This document shows positions 16,971 to 25,520 of a stretch of DNA of 64,000 bases, one piece after another. Source of the DNA: Sneathiella litorea (GTDB lineage: Bacteria > Pseudomonadota > Alphaproteobacteria > Sneathiellales > Sneathiellaceae). The position numbers and the translations under genes were made by a program. The notes below the pieces were generated by a model. The model had not been told where the DNA came from. It ran no database searches and saw nothing but the letters and a program-made list of their open reading frames with translations. The DNA is taken from contig NZ_WTUW01000001.1 in NCBI RefSeq assembly GCF_009882915.1, positions 744,357 through 808,356 on the forward strand, given 5' to 3'. Every line of letters starts with the position of its first letter. The stretch's first letter is position 1.

Positions 16971-19900
16971 TCACAGTACCGCCTCCGGCAACACCATAAG
17001 ATGTGGTCCTTCAGTCCAGAGAAGGGCGCATTTTACCACTTTTCCGGGATACATGCCCATTAACGCGCGCCGGTAGAGAGACATCTGCCTCAGATACATG
17101 GCCGGAACTGCCTCGATTTCCGTCGGTGACGGGCGGTTCGTCTTGTAATCAATGATGAGAATCTCTTCTTCGCTGACAAGCAAGCGGTCAATCTGCCCGG
17201 ACAAAACACGCCCGTCGATCACGCCACTAATAGGGACCTCTGCCCGGCTATCAGGACCGAAAATAGCAGAAAACCCGGGATCATTGATCACATTGAGGGT
17301 CTCGCGCAAGATATCATCCCGGCGCGCCTCATCCAGGCCGTGAAGCGGCCGGGCCAGCCAGGCTTTCGCCGCCTGTTCCCGATCTTCCGGATTTATCGCA
17401 GGAAGTGTCTCCAGCAATCGGTGCACAAGGAGCCCGCGATGGAACCGCTGACCGTTATCAACTCCAAGCGGAGACGAGGCGATTGTCTCGTCCTCCTCGC
17501 GTGAGGGCACCAGCGGCCGCGGTGGCACCGGCTCTTCCGGGGCGGGGCGGGAAATCCAGTCCGGCAGGGGCGCAGGCGTCACAGGCACGATATCGGGTGC
17601 CTCCTCCCGCTCGGTTACGGTTCCGCTTGACCAGCGCCGCGCTACTTCACCCCAGGGGAGCTCCACTTCCTCGACCCCTTCCCCGAAGGCCGGATCAATC
17701 AATTCGTACCAGCAATCAGCCGGGCGACTATTTTTCCCTTCCCAACCGCAGATATAAAGCCGGTCCTCCGCCCGGGTCAGTGCGACATAAAGGAGCCGCT
17801 TCTTCTCTTCGAGCTGTCGATCCTTCGCGAGCTGACGCATCCGCGCGGTAAGCGGATCATCATTCTCAGTCTTCACCGGCCAGAGCGGAAAGGGTGCTTC
17901 CTCTTCCGTCCAGAAAATAGACGGCTGGGAACGGGTCCCCTGACAGGTATCAGGCAGGAAGACAATGGGCGCCTGAAGGCCTTTCGATCCATGCACAGTC
18001 AGCACCCGGACTTCATTACGTCCCTGCTCCATATCCCGCTTGATTTCCGACGCGCCCGCGCCGATCCAGTGCAGAAAAGCCTGCAGGGAGCTGGCTTCCG
18101 TTCGCTGGAAATTCAATGCCAGCGAGAGAAATTCCTCGATCGGGTCCGCCGCTTCCTGCCCAAGCCGACCAAGCAGTTTCTTGCGACCGCCAAGCCGACC
18201 GAGAATATCGGCGAAAAACTCGTAAACAGGCACAAAATCCGCCCGCGAGAGCAATTCACCCAGAAATGCCCGCGCCTTATCGAAAACCGGCAACCCCGTC
18301 CTGTTATCCCGCAGGGCGCGCCACAGGCTATCCTTGCGACCGTAAGCAAGTTCGAACAGCTGGTTATCATCGCACCCGACGAACGGGCTTTTCAAAATAA
18401 CGGCGAGGTTAAGATCGTCTTCCGGCAACAGGACAAAACGCGCCAGCGCCAGCAGGTCCATCACGGCGAGTTGCTCGGTCAGTACCATCCGGTCGGCCCC
18501 GGCAACCGGAATATCCGCCAGTTTCAGGGCGCGGACAATATGCGCGAAGAAAGCGTTCCGGCTCTGCACCAAAATCATGATGTCCCTTGGTTCAACTGGT
18601 CGCCCCGTCGCACTCAGGACCTCCCCCTTATCGAGCCAGTCGCGAATTTGCAGGGCAATGTTCTTGGCCAACTGCGCTGCGGGATTTTTATCGAGATTCT
18701 GTGCCATCGGCATATCCCAAGGATCAGCGGCCTCAACCTCCGGCGGCTTGACTGTCGGCCAGATTTCCACAAGACCTGCCTCTCCCGCCCGCCGGACAAG
18801 ATGTTTTATCATATCGCCCGCCGCAGTTAGGCCCTTGCGTGCTGGCTCATCCGCGAACACCCGGTCGACAAGATCAAGCACCCGTTCCGTGGAACGAAAC
18901 GACAGGTCGAGCGGCACATTCTGCCAGCCCTTATTCGCGGCCAGAGCCCGTTCCTCGAACTGGCGTCGCATAACGTCAAAGGTCGCGGGGTCCGCCCCTT
19001 GAAAAGAATATATTGATTGCTTTTCATCGCCGACGACAAAGAGGGTCCGTTCCGTCTCCAAGGCGCCCTTTCCTGCGAAGAACTCCTCGGCAAGGGCCGC
19101 AATTACCTGCCACTGCTCAGCGCTCGTATCCTGCGCCTCATCGACCAGAATATGTTCGATACCGCCATCAAGCTTGAACATCACCCAGGGCGCCACGCCG
19201 TCACCGGTCAGAAGATCGCGGGTTTTCAGGATAAGATCGTCATAGTCTAGCCGCCCGCGCCGGGATTTTTCCTCCTCATATCGATCGACCAGGGCCATGC
19301 CAAGCCGGATCAGGGCGGCAGTCGACGTCTGCACCCGCGCCTTCTTGACGCTCTCTCGCACCTTCTGTAGCCGTTCTGCCTCTTCCTGCAGGGTATCAAC
19401 AATCTCTGGGTTGGCCTTGGCCACTTTCTCGGTCACAAACCGCGCCCGGAATTCCTGTTTCTGGGTAAAAAACGCCAGACAGTACTCGTCAAACAGGGCC
19501 GCCCTCCGATCCGGCTGGAGGAGCCATGGCGCCATTTTCTCCGCCGTTGCGACATCCGTCTTGCTGCCCATCAGCAGACGGTCGACGGCACGGCGAAGAG
19601 CCGGACCATCAAAGGTCGTCTCCCGGCAGGCGCGACTGATCAGGTGATCTTCCGTAAGGTCAGGATCAATCCCTATTCTCCCAGCTAGTCCCTTGATGGC
19701 GGCATTTACCCCGCCATAATCGCGACGAAGACGCATTAGCTGGCTGCGCTTATCCCCAATATCCTTCAGAAGCTTGGAAAAGCCGTCCTCATTGACCTTT
19801 TCGCTGACCAGTCGCAGGGCGGCGCCAAGGGCCGCATTTTCCGGCCTCTGGCATTCAAGAAGCGTATCATCGCGGGCGATCTGCATGATTTCATTGGCGC

Positions 19901-20360
19901 TGCGGTCATCCATCACTTCGAAATTGGGTGACAATTGTGCTTCCAGGGGGAAGCGGCCAAGCACGGATTCGCAAAAAGAATGGATCGTCTGGATCTTGAG
20001 GCCACCCGGCGCATCCAGTACGCTCGCGAACAGCCGCCGCGCCCAGATCGTCTCTGCATCCGTGGCGGGTCGGCCCATCAAGTCCCGCAAGCTTTCTGCG
20101 AGACGGGCATCATCCATCACTGACCAATCGCCCAGCATGGCATTCAGCCGATTTGACATTTCCGCGGCTGCCGCCTTTGTGAAGGTGATACAGAGAATTT
20201 TCTCAGGTGGCGTCCCGGCTAGCATCAGCCGCAGGCTCCGCTCCACCAGCACCCGCGTCTTGCCTGACCCGGCGGAGGCGGACACCCAGACCGATTTTCC
20301 CGGATCCGCCGCCTGTTTCTGTCGGGCGATGCCGTTTTCGACAAGATCAGTTAAACTCAT
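16971..20360 (-). CDS. addA: Double-strand break repair helicase-nuclease AddA
   Basis: 1129 aa from the ATG at 20360, which overlaps the addB stop by four bases (ATGA) and has GGAGG upstream. A longer frame to 20384 lacks such support. UvrD-type helicase motifs are complete: SASAGSGKTRVLVERSL (Walker A), HILVDEAQDTSAEQW, VVGDEKQSIYSFQGADP, LTVHGSKGLQAPIVFLPDT and LLYVALTRAEDRLYI. The C-terminal RecB-type nuclease has GQIDRLLV followed by IIDYKTNRP. AddAB resects broken ends for RecA loading. Coupling to addB fits the heterodimer. Confidence 0.95.
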   Translation of the reverse strand: MSLTDLVENGIARQKQAADPGKSVWVSASAGSGKTRVLVERSLRLMLAGTPPEKILCITFTKAAAAEMSNRLNAMLGDWSVMDDARLAESLRDLMGRPATDAETIWARRLFASVLDAPGGLKIQTIHSFCESVLGRFPLEAQLSPNFEVMDDRSANEIMQIARDDTLLECQRPENAALGAALRLVSEKVNEDGFSKLLKDIGDKRSQLMRLRRDYGGVNAAIKGLAGRIGIDPDLTEDHLISRACRETTFDGPALRRAVDRLLMGSKTDVATAEKMAPWLLQPDRRAALFDEYCLAFFTQKQEFRARFVTEKVAKANPEIVDTLQEEAERLQKVRESVKKARVQTSTAALIRLGMALVDRYEEEKSRRGRLDYDDLILKTRDLLTGDGVAPWVMFKLDGGIEHILVDEAQDTSAEQWQVIAALAEEFFAGKGALETERTLFVVGDEKQSIYSFQGADPATFDVMRRQFEERALAANKGWQNVPLDLSFRSTERVLDLVDRVFADEPARKGLTAAGDMIKHLVRRAGEAGLVEIWPTVKPPEVEAADPWDMPMAQNLDKNPAAQLAKNIALQIRDWLDKGEVLSATGRPVEPRDIMILVQSRNAFFAHIVRALKLADIPVAGADRMVLTEQLAVMDLLALARFVLLPEDDLNLAVILKSPFVGCDDNQLFELAYGRKDSLWRALRDNRTGLPVFDKARAFLGELLSRADFVPVYEFFADILGRLGGRKKLLGRLGQEAADPIEEFLSLALNFQRTEASSLQAFLHWIGAGASEIKRDMEQGRNEVRVLTVHGSKGLQAPIVFLPDTCQGTRSQPSIFWTEEEAPFPLWPVKTENDDPLTARMRQLAKDRQLEEKKRLLYVALTRAEDRLYICGWEGKNSRPADCWYELIDPAFGEGVEEVELPWGEVARRWSSGTVTEREEAPDIVPVTPAPLPDWISRPAPEEPVPPRPLVPSREEDETIASSPLGVDNGQRFHRGLLVHRLLETLPAINPEDREQAAKAWLARPLHGLDEARRDDILRETLNVINDPGFSAIFGPDSRAEVPISGVIDGRVLSGQIDRLLVSEEEILIIDYKTNRPSPTEIEAVPAMYLRQMSLYRRALMGMYPGKVVKCALLWTEGPHLMVLPEAVL

Positions 20361-23341
20361 TCCTGATCCTCCCCGCTCGACCATTCCTTGACCCGCGCTA
20401 GGTGCTCATAGTCATTGAAACGGTATGGCAGATCTGGACGGGGGCAGCTTAAATAAGGTGTCGCCTGCCGGTCGAACTGCGCGATCAGGCGCAGCAGGCC
20501 GTCGTAAGCTTCATTCGCCAAAGTTTCAGCCGGCGGCGCCTTTTTCCCACCAGCGGTCCGAAACTCCCCGGCGGGATCACTCCCGCTCAAACGGATATAG
20601 GCAAGCTCCTCAACCGGGGCTACCGCAGTATCGGGAAAGCCATTGCGTGCCAGCATTGCCGCCTCCAGTGCCAACTGCGGCGCAACGCCGGTTTCCACTT
20701 CGCGGATCGACGGTGGCGCCCCCGTCTTGTAATCGACAATGGAAAGACTGCCGTCCACAAGCAACGCGTCAATACGATCGGCAGTACCGCTAAGCACAAA
20801 GTCCGCGTGCGGCGCCGGAATTTTAATCTGTCCCTTTACCTCGGTACCCAAGGTCTTGAACTTTTTGCGGCGGGCCGTCTCAAACTCGATAAACCAATCC
20901 GCAATCCGTTCAAACCGCGGCCACCAGAAGGCCCAGACGGTTGGATAGGACAACACATCACCAAAGGCGTCGCGGCCAAATTCCAGTAACTTCTCCCGCG
21001 CATCGGGCGGCAGTTGCACCGGGTAATAGTTTATGAAGTCTTCCAACGCGGCATGAATAAAGGTTCCCTTGTCCGCAGCGGACGGATCTGTCGAGATATC
21101 ATCCAACGGGGAGAGTTTAAGGATTTGCTCAGCAAAAATCGAATAGGGGTCCTTAATCCATTTCTCAATACGGGTGACAGACAGACGGCGTGGTCGCGCA
21201 TCTACGGGCGGGGTCGGGCGGGGTGCCAGGATGGGCTGAACCACCACCGGCTGGTCAAGCTGCTGTTGCCAGTCGAAAATCGCCTGTGCCGCGCCCTTGT
21301 CCAGCGCCATGTCAAATTTCTTAAGAAACGTCTCCAGCCGCAAAAGCCAGCGGGAGGGAACCGTGGGCGTACCGTCTATTTTTCCAGCCCGCGTCATCAC
21401 GACCTCTCGTGCGCCGAAGGCCTGCTGGAAGTCATGGGCGGAGAGGCCAATCTTCTGTTCAGGAAGCGGAAGACCGAATTTTTCACGCATCGGGCGGCTC
21501 ATCCAGGGATCGTTCCCCGCATCGGGAGGCCAGCTTCCTTCATTAAGCCCGCCAAGAATAACAAGATCAGCACGGCCCAGCCGACCCTCGATCGGGCCCC
21601 AGATTTGCAAGCGGGGATGGAGGCCGTACTGCGGCCGCACCATACGCCCGCGCATCAGGTTATCAAGAAGTTCCGGCCAGGCGGTCGGATCAAAATCCAC
21701 CAGGACATCGGCAGCGCGCAAAAGTTCCGAGATGAAATTCGCCGTCGCATCGCCAAAATTTCCGCGCCACAGCGCTGGTCCTTCCGCCTCCGCCGGCATT
21801 GACATAACCTCCGCAAACCGAATGAAAGCCGTCAGGAATTCCGTAAAATCAACATGCTCGTGACGAACAAGCGCCTCCAGCGGCGCGGCCATGGCAGCCA
21901 AATCTTGAAACCAGCTCTTGACGTCCTCGTCCGCCGAACTCATCGAGAGTGCCCCCGCGATACCATCGAAGCCGGAAGCAGGGCGCGGTCCACGCAAGGC
22001 AGCGCGCTCCAACGCACGAACATGGCGCCGGAATTGCTCTGGCGCGCTGCCGCCCGCCGCCAGTGGATGCTTGAGCGCGGCCAGAAGGGCGACCGGTTCC
22101 GCCTCACTTTCGATTAGACGGGCGAGAAGGCGCAGAAACACACCGGGTGGAGATTGATCAAGGCTGATCCCGGCGCTGTCATCGACATCAATGTCCCACC
22201 GGCGCAACTCCGTTCCCACACGGCGGGAAAGGTCGCGATCAGGCGTGATCAGAACCGCCGTCTTGCCGTCAGTTTCCAGGGCTTGCCGCATTAGAAGGGC
22301 AATCGACTGCGCCTCACTTTGCGCATCCAGGCAATCGAGACGACGGACCCCCTCAAGTGCGGCCTTTACCGGAACGGCCGCCTGCTGCCACTGGTCACTC
22401 GTCGCCGCCGGTCTTAATGCCTCGGCAAGCAACGCCGCCCGCGCCGTCGCGGAGGACCGGCAGTTTTCGTCAACAAGGTCCACGACATCGTCCCGTGAAA
22501 CCCCGAGCTTATCCAAAAGCAGGGCGAGGCCATGTTGGGGATGGGTGGGATCGCGACGCAGGGTTTGCCAGCTTTCTGTATCAAGATGGCGATCGAGACC
22601 GGGCAAGACAACGGTTCCGTTCGGCAATTCCGCGACGGTTTTCAACAAAAGTGCCGTTGCCGGGATGGAACCGGTGGACCCCACCGCGTAAACAGGCCCC
22701 TCGGGTGGCTTTTCCTGCCAATGAGCCACTTGCGCCCGGAGCAGTAGATCCCGCCGCAGGGCCGGATCAATTGCCCCTTCTTCCGAGAGGATGGCCGGCC
22801 AGTTCAGGCTGAGGATTTCAAGAAATTCCAGCGTAATCTGCCAATGCGCCGCATACTCAGAGGGAACCAGCTTTTCAAGATCCGCAAGATCCAGCCCTTC
22901 CGTCTGTATCTGATCCAGAAAGCGGGCGAGGGCGGTGGCAAGCCCCGCGGCTTCCGCAATGCTGCCTGCGCTATCGTTCCGGGCCTGGATCAGGCGGCTT
23001 AGCAATAACTGCCGCCGCAGCGGATCAATCGCCGGGGGTAGAGACAACAGCTTTTCTCCCACGCCACCAATGCCGATATCACTTTCCAACAGCAGCTCAT
23101 CCTCTTCGACGTCGCCGATGGGACGCATCCGGGGTAACATCAACGGTCTACCCTCTGTCTCCCGGAGAAACGCGCTTTGCAAGGCCCGCGCGGCGCGGCG
23201 CGTTGTCGTCAGGATGGTGATTTCGCCAAGAGACTGGCTAGTGGCGCCATGGCGCCGCAATAGTTCCTTGGCAAGGACATCGACGAAGGCATACTCTGGC
23301 GGAATATTGAGGATCCGGGGTGATGTCCGTTGCTCCTTCAT
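20357..23341 (-). CDS. addB: Double-strand break repair protein AddB
   Basis: 994 aa. It is the inactivated-helicase partner of AddA, with its own C-terminal nuclease (VLSGTADRIDALLV, LSIVDYKTG) and the usual alphaproteobacterial ending (YLSCPRPDLPYRFNDYEHLA). The iron-sulfur staple of Bacillus AddB needs four Cys. This protein shows only three Cys in all, two of them far from the nuclease domain, so the cluster is absent. Its ATG overlaps the murU stop by four bases, and its own stop overlaps addA. A transcriptional unit running from tsaE to addA is likely. Confidence 0.92.
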   Translation of the reverse strand: MKEQRTSPRILNIPPEYAFVDVLAKELLRRHGATSQSLGEITILTTTRRAARALQSAFLRETEGRPLMLPRMRPIGDVEEDELLLESDIGIGGVGEKLLSLPPAIDPLRRQLLLSRLIQARNDSAGSIAEAAGLATALARFLDQIQTEGLDLADLEKLVPSEYAAHWQITLEFLEILSLNWPAILSEEGAIDPALRRDLLLRAQVAHWQEKPPEGPVYAVGSTGSIPATALLLKTVAELPNGTVVLPGLDRHLDTESWQTLRRDPTHPQHGLALLLDKLGVSRDDVVDLVDENCRSSATARAALLAEALRPAATSDQWQQAAVPVKAALEGVRRLDCLDAQSEAQSIALLMRQALETDGKTAVLITPDRDLSRRVGTELRRWDIDVDDSAGISLDQSPPGVFLRLLARLIESEAEPVALLAALKHPLAAGGSAPEQFRRHVRALERAALRGPRPASGFDGIAGALSMSSADEDVKSWFQDLAAMAAPLEALVRHEHVDFTEFLTAFIRFAEVMSMPAEAEGPALWRGNFGDATANFISELLRAADVLVDFDPTAWPELLDNLMRGRMVRPQYGLHPRLQIWGPIEGRLGRADLVILGGLNEGSWPPDAGNDPWMSRPMREKFGLPLPEQKIGLSAHDFQQAFGAREVVMTRAGKIDGTPTVPSRWLLRLETFLKKFDMALDKGAAQAIFDWQQQLDQPVVVQPILAPRPTPPVDARPRRLSVTRIEKWIKDPYSIFAEQILKLSPLDDISTDPSAADKGTFIHAALEDFINYYPVQLPPDAREKLLEFGRDAFGDVLSYPTVWAFWWPRFERIADWFIEFETARRKKFKTLGTEVKGQIKIPAPHADFVLSGTADRIDALLVDGSLSIVDYKTGAPPSIREVETGVAPQLALEAAMLARNGFPDTAVAPVEELAYIRLSGSDPAGEFRTAGGKKAPPAETLANEAYDGLLRLIAQFDRQATPYLSCPRPDLPYRFNDYEHLARVKEWSSGEDQE

Positions 23342-24069
23342 GATAGTTTTCCTATCCTGTCGCTTGCCTCTTCCAGCGCCTCCGGCGTGCCCACATGCAG
23401 CCAGTGCCCCTGATGAACGAGGCCAAAAAGCCGTCCGTTCTCCAGCGCCTTGTCATAGAGAAGGTTGAGCGAAAACGCCCCGCCGGGAGTATCCTCGAAG
23501 AGCTTCGGGTTTAAAATCTGAACGCCCGTAAAGAGATAGGGCGCGCCCTCTCCTTTTTGTCGGCGGGTCAGACTGCCATCCGTGCCCAGATGAAAATCTC
23601 CGCCCCCCGCATAGCCGACGGCGGTTTCAACCGGATGCAGCAATAGAAGCGCATCCATTTTCTCGCCATCCCAGACGTCATGCATTTCCTTAAGGGAACT
23701 CGTGCCGCTATCCAGAACAATTACATCGGAGTTAAGCACATAAAAAGGGTCCTTCCCCAGAACCGGCAAGGCCTTCTTCACCCCGCCACCGGTTTCCAGC
23801 AACGCCGCCGTCTCGTCGGACAATTTGATATCAAGATCCGTGACATTCCCCACGAAGTCGGCAATCTGCCCCGCCAGATGATGCTTGTTCACGACGACCC
23901 GGCGAATACCAGCGACCCGAAGCAAATCGAGGCAATAGTCGATCAACGCCCGCCCTGCGACCCTGACCAGCGGTTTCGGTGTCCTGTCCGTGATCGGACG
24001 CAACCGGGTCCCGAGCCCGGCTGCCAGGATCATCGCCCGCATTTTTGTTAGATCCGGCAGGTCTGTCAC
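23338..24069 (-). CDS. murU: N-acetylmuramate alpha-1-phosphate uridylyltransferase (MurU-like nucleotidyltransferase)
   Basis: 243 aa from a GTG that overlaps the previous stop (TAGTG), with GAGG upstream. An ATG nine codons in is the alternative. The nucleotidyltransferase signature is MILAAGLGTRLRPITDRTPKPL, cited here by its core GLGTRLRP. FYVLNSDVI and LHVGTPEALEEA complete the fold. MurU makes UDP-MurNAc from MurNAc-1-P in the peptidoglycan recycling route that bypasses MurA. The directly preceding kinase-like gene is the matching AmgK, which makes the MurU reading much stronger than the generic sugar nucleotidyltransferase alternative. Confidence 0.85.
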   Translation of the reverse strand: MTDLPDLTKMRAMILAAGLGTRLRPITDRTPKPLVRVAGRALIDYCLDLLRVAGIRRVVVNKHHLAGQIADFVGNVTDLDIKLSDETAALLETGGGVKKALPVLGKDPFYVLNSDVIVLDSGTSSLKEMHDVWDGEKMDALLLLHPVETAVGYAGGGDFHLGTDGSLTRRQKGEGAPYLFTGVQILNPKLFEDTPGGAFSLNLLYDKALENGRLFGLVHQGHWLHVGTPEALEEASDRIGKLS

Positions 24070-25034
24070 TACTTTCCCTCTCCAATGGTCAGCATTAACC
24101 AGTTGCGAAGAGCCGCGAGGCCCGGATGTGCCAGATTTGCTTTAAGATGCCGTTGCATGCGCGGGATCAACTCAAGATACCGCTTTTTGCCATCGACCTT
24201 TGCAAGGCGGCAGAAGATTCCAATGATCCGAAGCGCCCGGTGAGCGCCCAAAATTGCGTAGGATTCGCGAAAACTTACCTCGTTTATGCCGGTTTCATCA
24301 AGATAGTGATAGACCATCTCCTCCGCCATAACCTCATCAACGTCACGCCGCGCATCCTGCAGCAGCGAAACCAGATCATAGGCGGCAGGGCCCTTCAGGG
24401 CATCCTGGAAGTCAAGAAGGCCAAGGGCCTCCACCCCGCCCCGGTCCTTAAGAAATATCAGGTTTTCCGAGTGAAAATCCCGGAGCAGCATTACATCAGG
24501 ACCCACCCGCATTCTGGGAATCAAGTTTTCCCAGATTTCCCGGTAAAACTCCCGCGGCTCCCGCTCGAGCGGCGCACCGAGTTTGTCGGGCACATAAAAA
24601 TCAAGAAACATCTCATTCTGCGCCATCACATAGTCGTCAGAAAATTCCGGGAGAAAGGGTGGCGGGGGTGAGTTCCCAAGATCAATAAGAAAATCAACGG
24701 CGAGACGGTAGAGCGGCTTTTCATCCGCGCCGGCAGCTATCAACCGCGCAAACAGATCATCCCCCAAATCCTCCAGAAGCAAAAATCCCTGCTCGATGTC
24801 TTTGGCATATATTGCAGGCGCGCTATAGCCTCTCTCGTTCAGAGCGCTTCCGATCGCGACAAAGGCGTCCACCGCTTCCGGCGGCGGTGCATCCATCAGG
24901 ATCAGGGTCTTATCAGGCGCCTCTATCCGTTCATACCGCCGGGAGGAGGCGTCGCCAGCGAGAGGATACCTGTTCGCGCTGTCAAGACCATTCCTGCCAA
25001 GAAAGGCGGATAGAAGAGCCTCACGCATCGTCAT
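24069..25034 (-). CDS. amgK: Aminoglycoside phosphotransferase-fold kinase, AmgK-like
   Basis: 321 aa from the ATG at 25034 (MTMREALL), overlapping tsaE by 14 bases. The frame stays open to 25127, but that would lie deep inside tsaE. Kinase-fold signs are LAGDASSRRYERI, FLLLEDLGDDLFA, the catalytic LLRDFHSENLIFL and the metal-binding LLDFQDALKG. AmgK phosphorylates MurNAc and GlcNAc at the anomeric position, feeding MurU. Pairing with murU, directly downstream, is the reason for the specific call. Catalytic specificity is inferred, not seen. Confidence 0.82.
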   Translation of the reverse strand: MTMREALLSAFLGRNGLDSANRYPLAGDASSRRYERIEAPDKTLILMDAPPPEAVDAFVAIGSALNERGYSAPAIYAKDIEQGFLLLEDLGDDLFARLIAAGADEKPLYRLAVDFLIDLGNSPPPPFLPEFSDDYVMAQNEMFLDFYVPDKLGAPLEREPREFYREIWENLIPRMRVGPDVMLLRDFHSENLIFLKDRGGVEALGLLDFQDALKGPAAYDLVSLLQDARRDVDEVMAEEMVYHYLDETGINEVSFRESYAILGAHRALRIIGIFCRLAKVDGKKRYLELIPRMQRHLKANLAHPGLAALRNWLMLTIGEGK

Positions 25035-25512
25035 CCACCCCAATGTCGGCGAGCCGCTGCCGCCAGGCTTCCGCGCCAAAAAAACGGAATATCCGAACGT
25101 CACTATTCGCCCCGTCTTCCGTGTCAATTTTGATCAGAAGATGATCTTCGGGCAGATATTTCCCCAGACGGTCCGGCCATTCAATCAGTGAAACCCCTGT
25201 ATCGAAGGCCTCGTCAATATCCAGTTCAAACGCCTCTTCCGGGCTCTCAAGGCGGTAAAGGTCATAGTGATAGAGACAGAAGTCATCGAAATCATAGGTC
25301 AGCAGAAGATTATAGGTTGGACTGGGGACATCAATTTCCTCCTGCGCGAGTTGCCGCACCAGCGCGCGAACAAAGGCCGTTTTGCCCGCCCCCAACGTAC
25401 CACCAAGAGCAATAACGTCGCCGGGTTTCAGAAGTTCTGCGATCCTGCCCGCCAGCTTGGCCGTACCGGCAAGTGAGTTTACACGCCTGTCGAGAATAAA
25501 TGAATGTGTCAT
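25021..25512 (-). CDS. tsaE: tRNA threonylcarbamoyladenosine biosynthesis ATPase TsaE
   Basis: 163 aa, usual length. The Walker A motif is GGTLGAGKTAF near residue 42, with PSPTYNLLLTYDF and LIEWPDRLGKYLP, the diagnostic TsaE motifs. TsaE works with TsaB and TsaD in making t6A37 of ANN-decoding tRNAs. It lies eight bases after the histidine kinase stop and overlaps amgK, so all three are probably on one transcript. Neither tsaB nor tsaD is in the window. Confidence 0.94.
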   Translation of the reverse strand: MTHSFILDRRVNSLAGTAKLAGRIAELLKPGDVIALGGTLGAGKTAFVRALVRQLAQEEIDVPSPTYNLLLTYDFDDFCLYHYDLYRLESPEEAFELDIDEAFDTGVSLIEWPDRLGKYLPEDHLLIKIDTEDGANSDVRIFRFFGAEAWRQRLADIGVDDDA

Positions 25513-25520
25513 GGCGCCCG

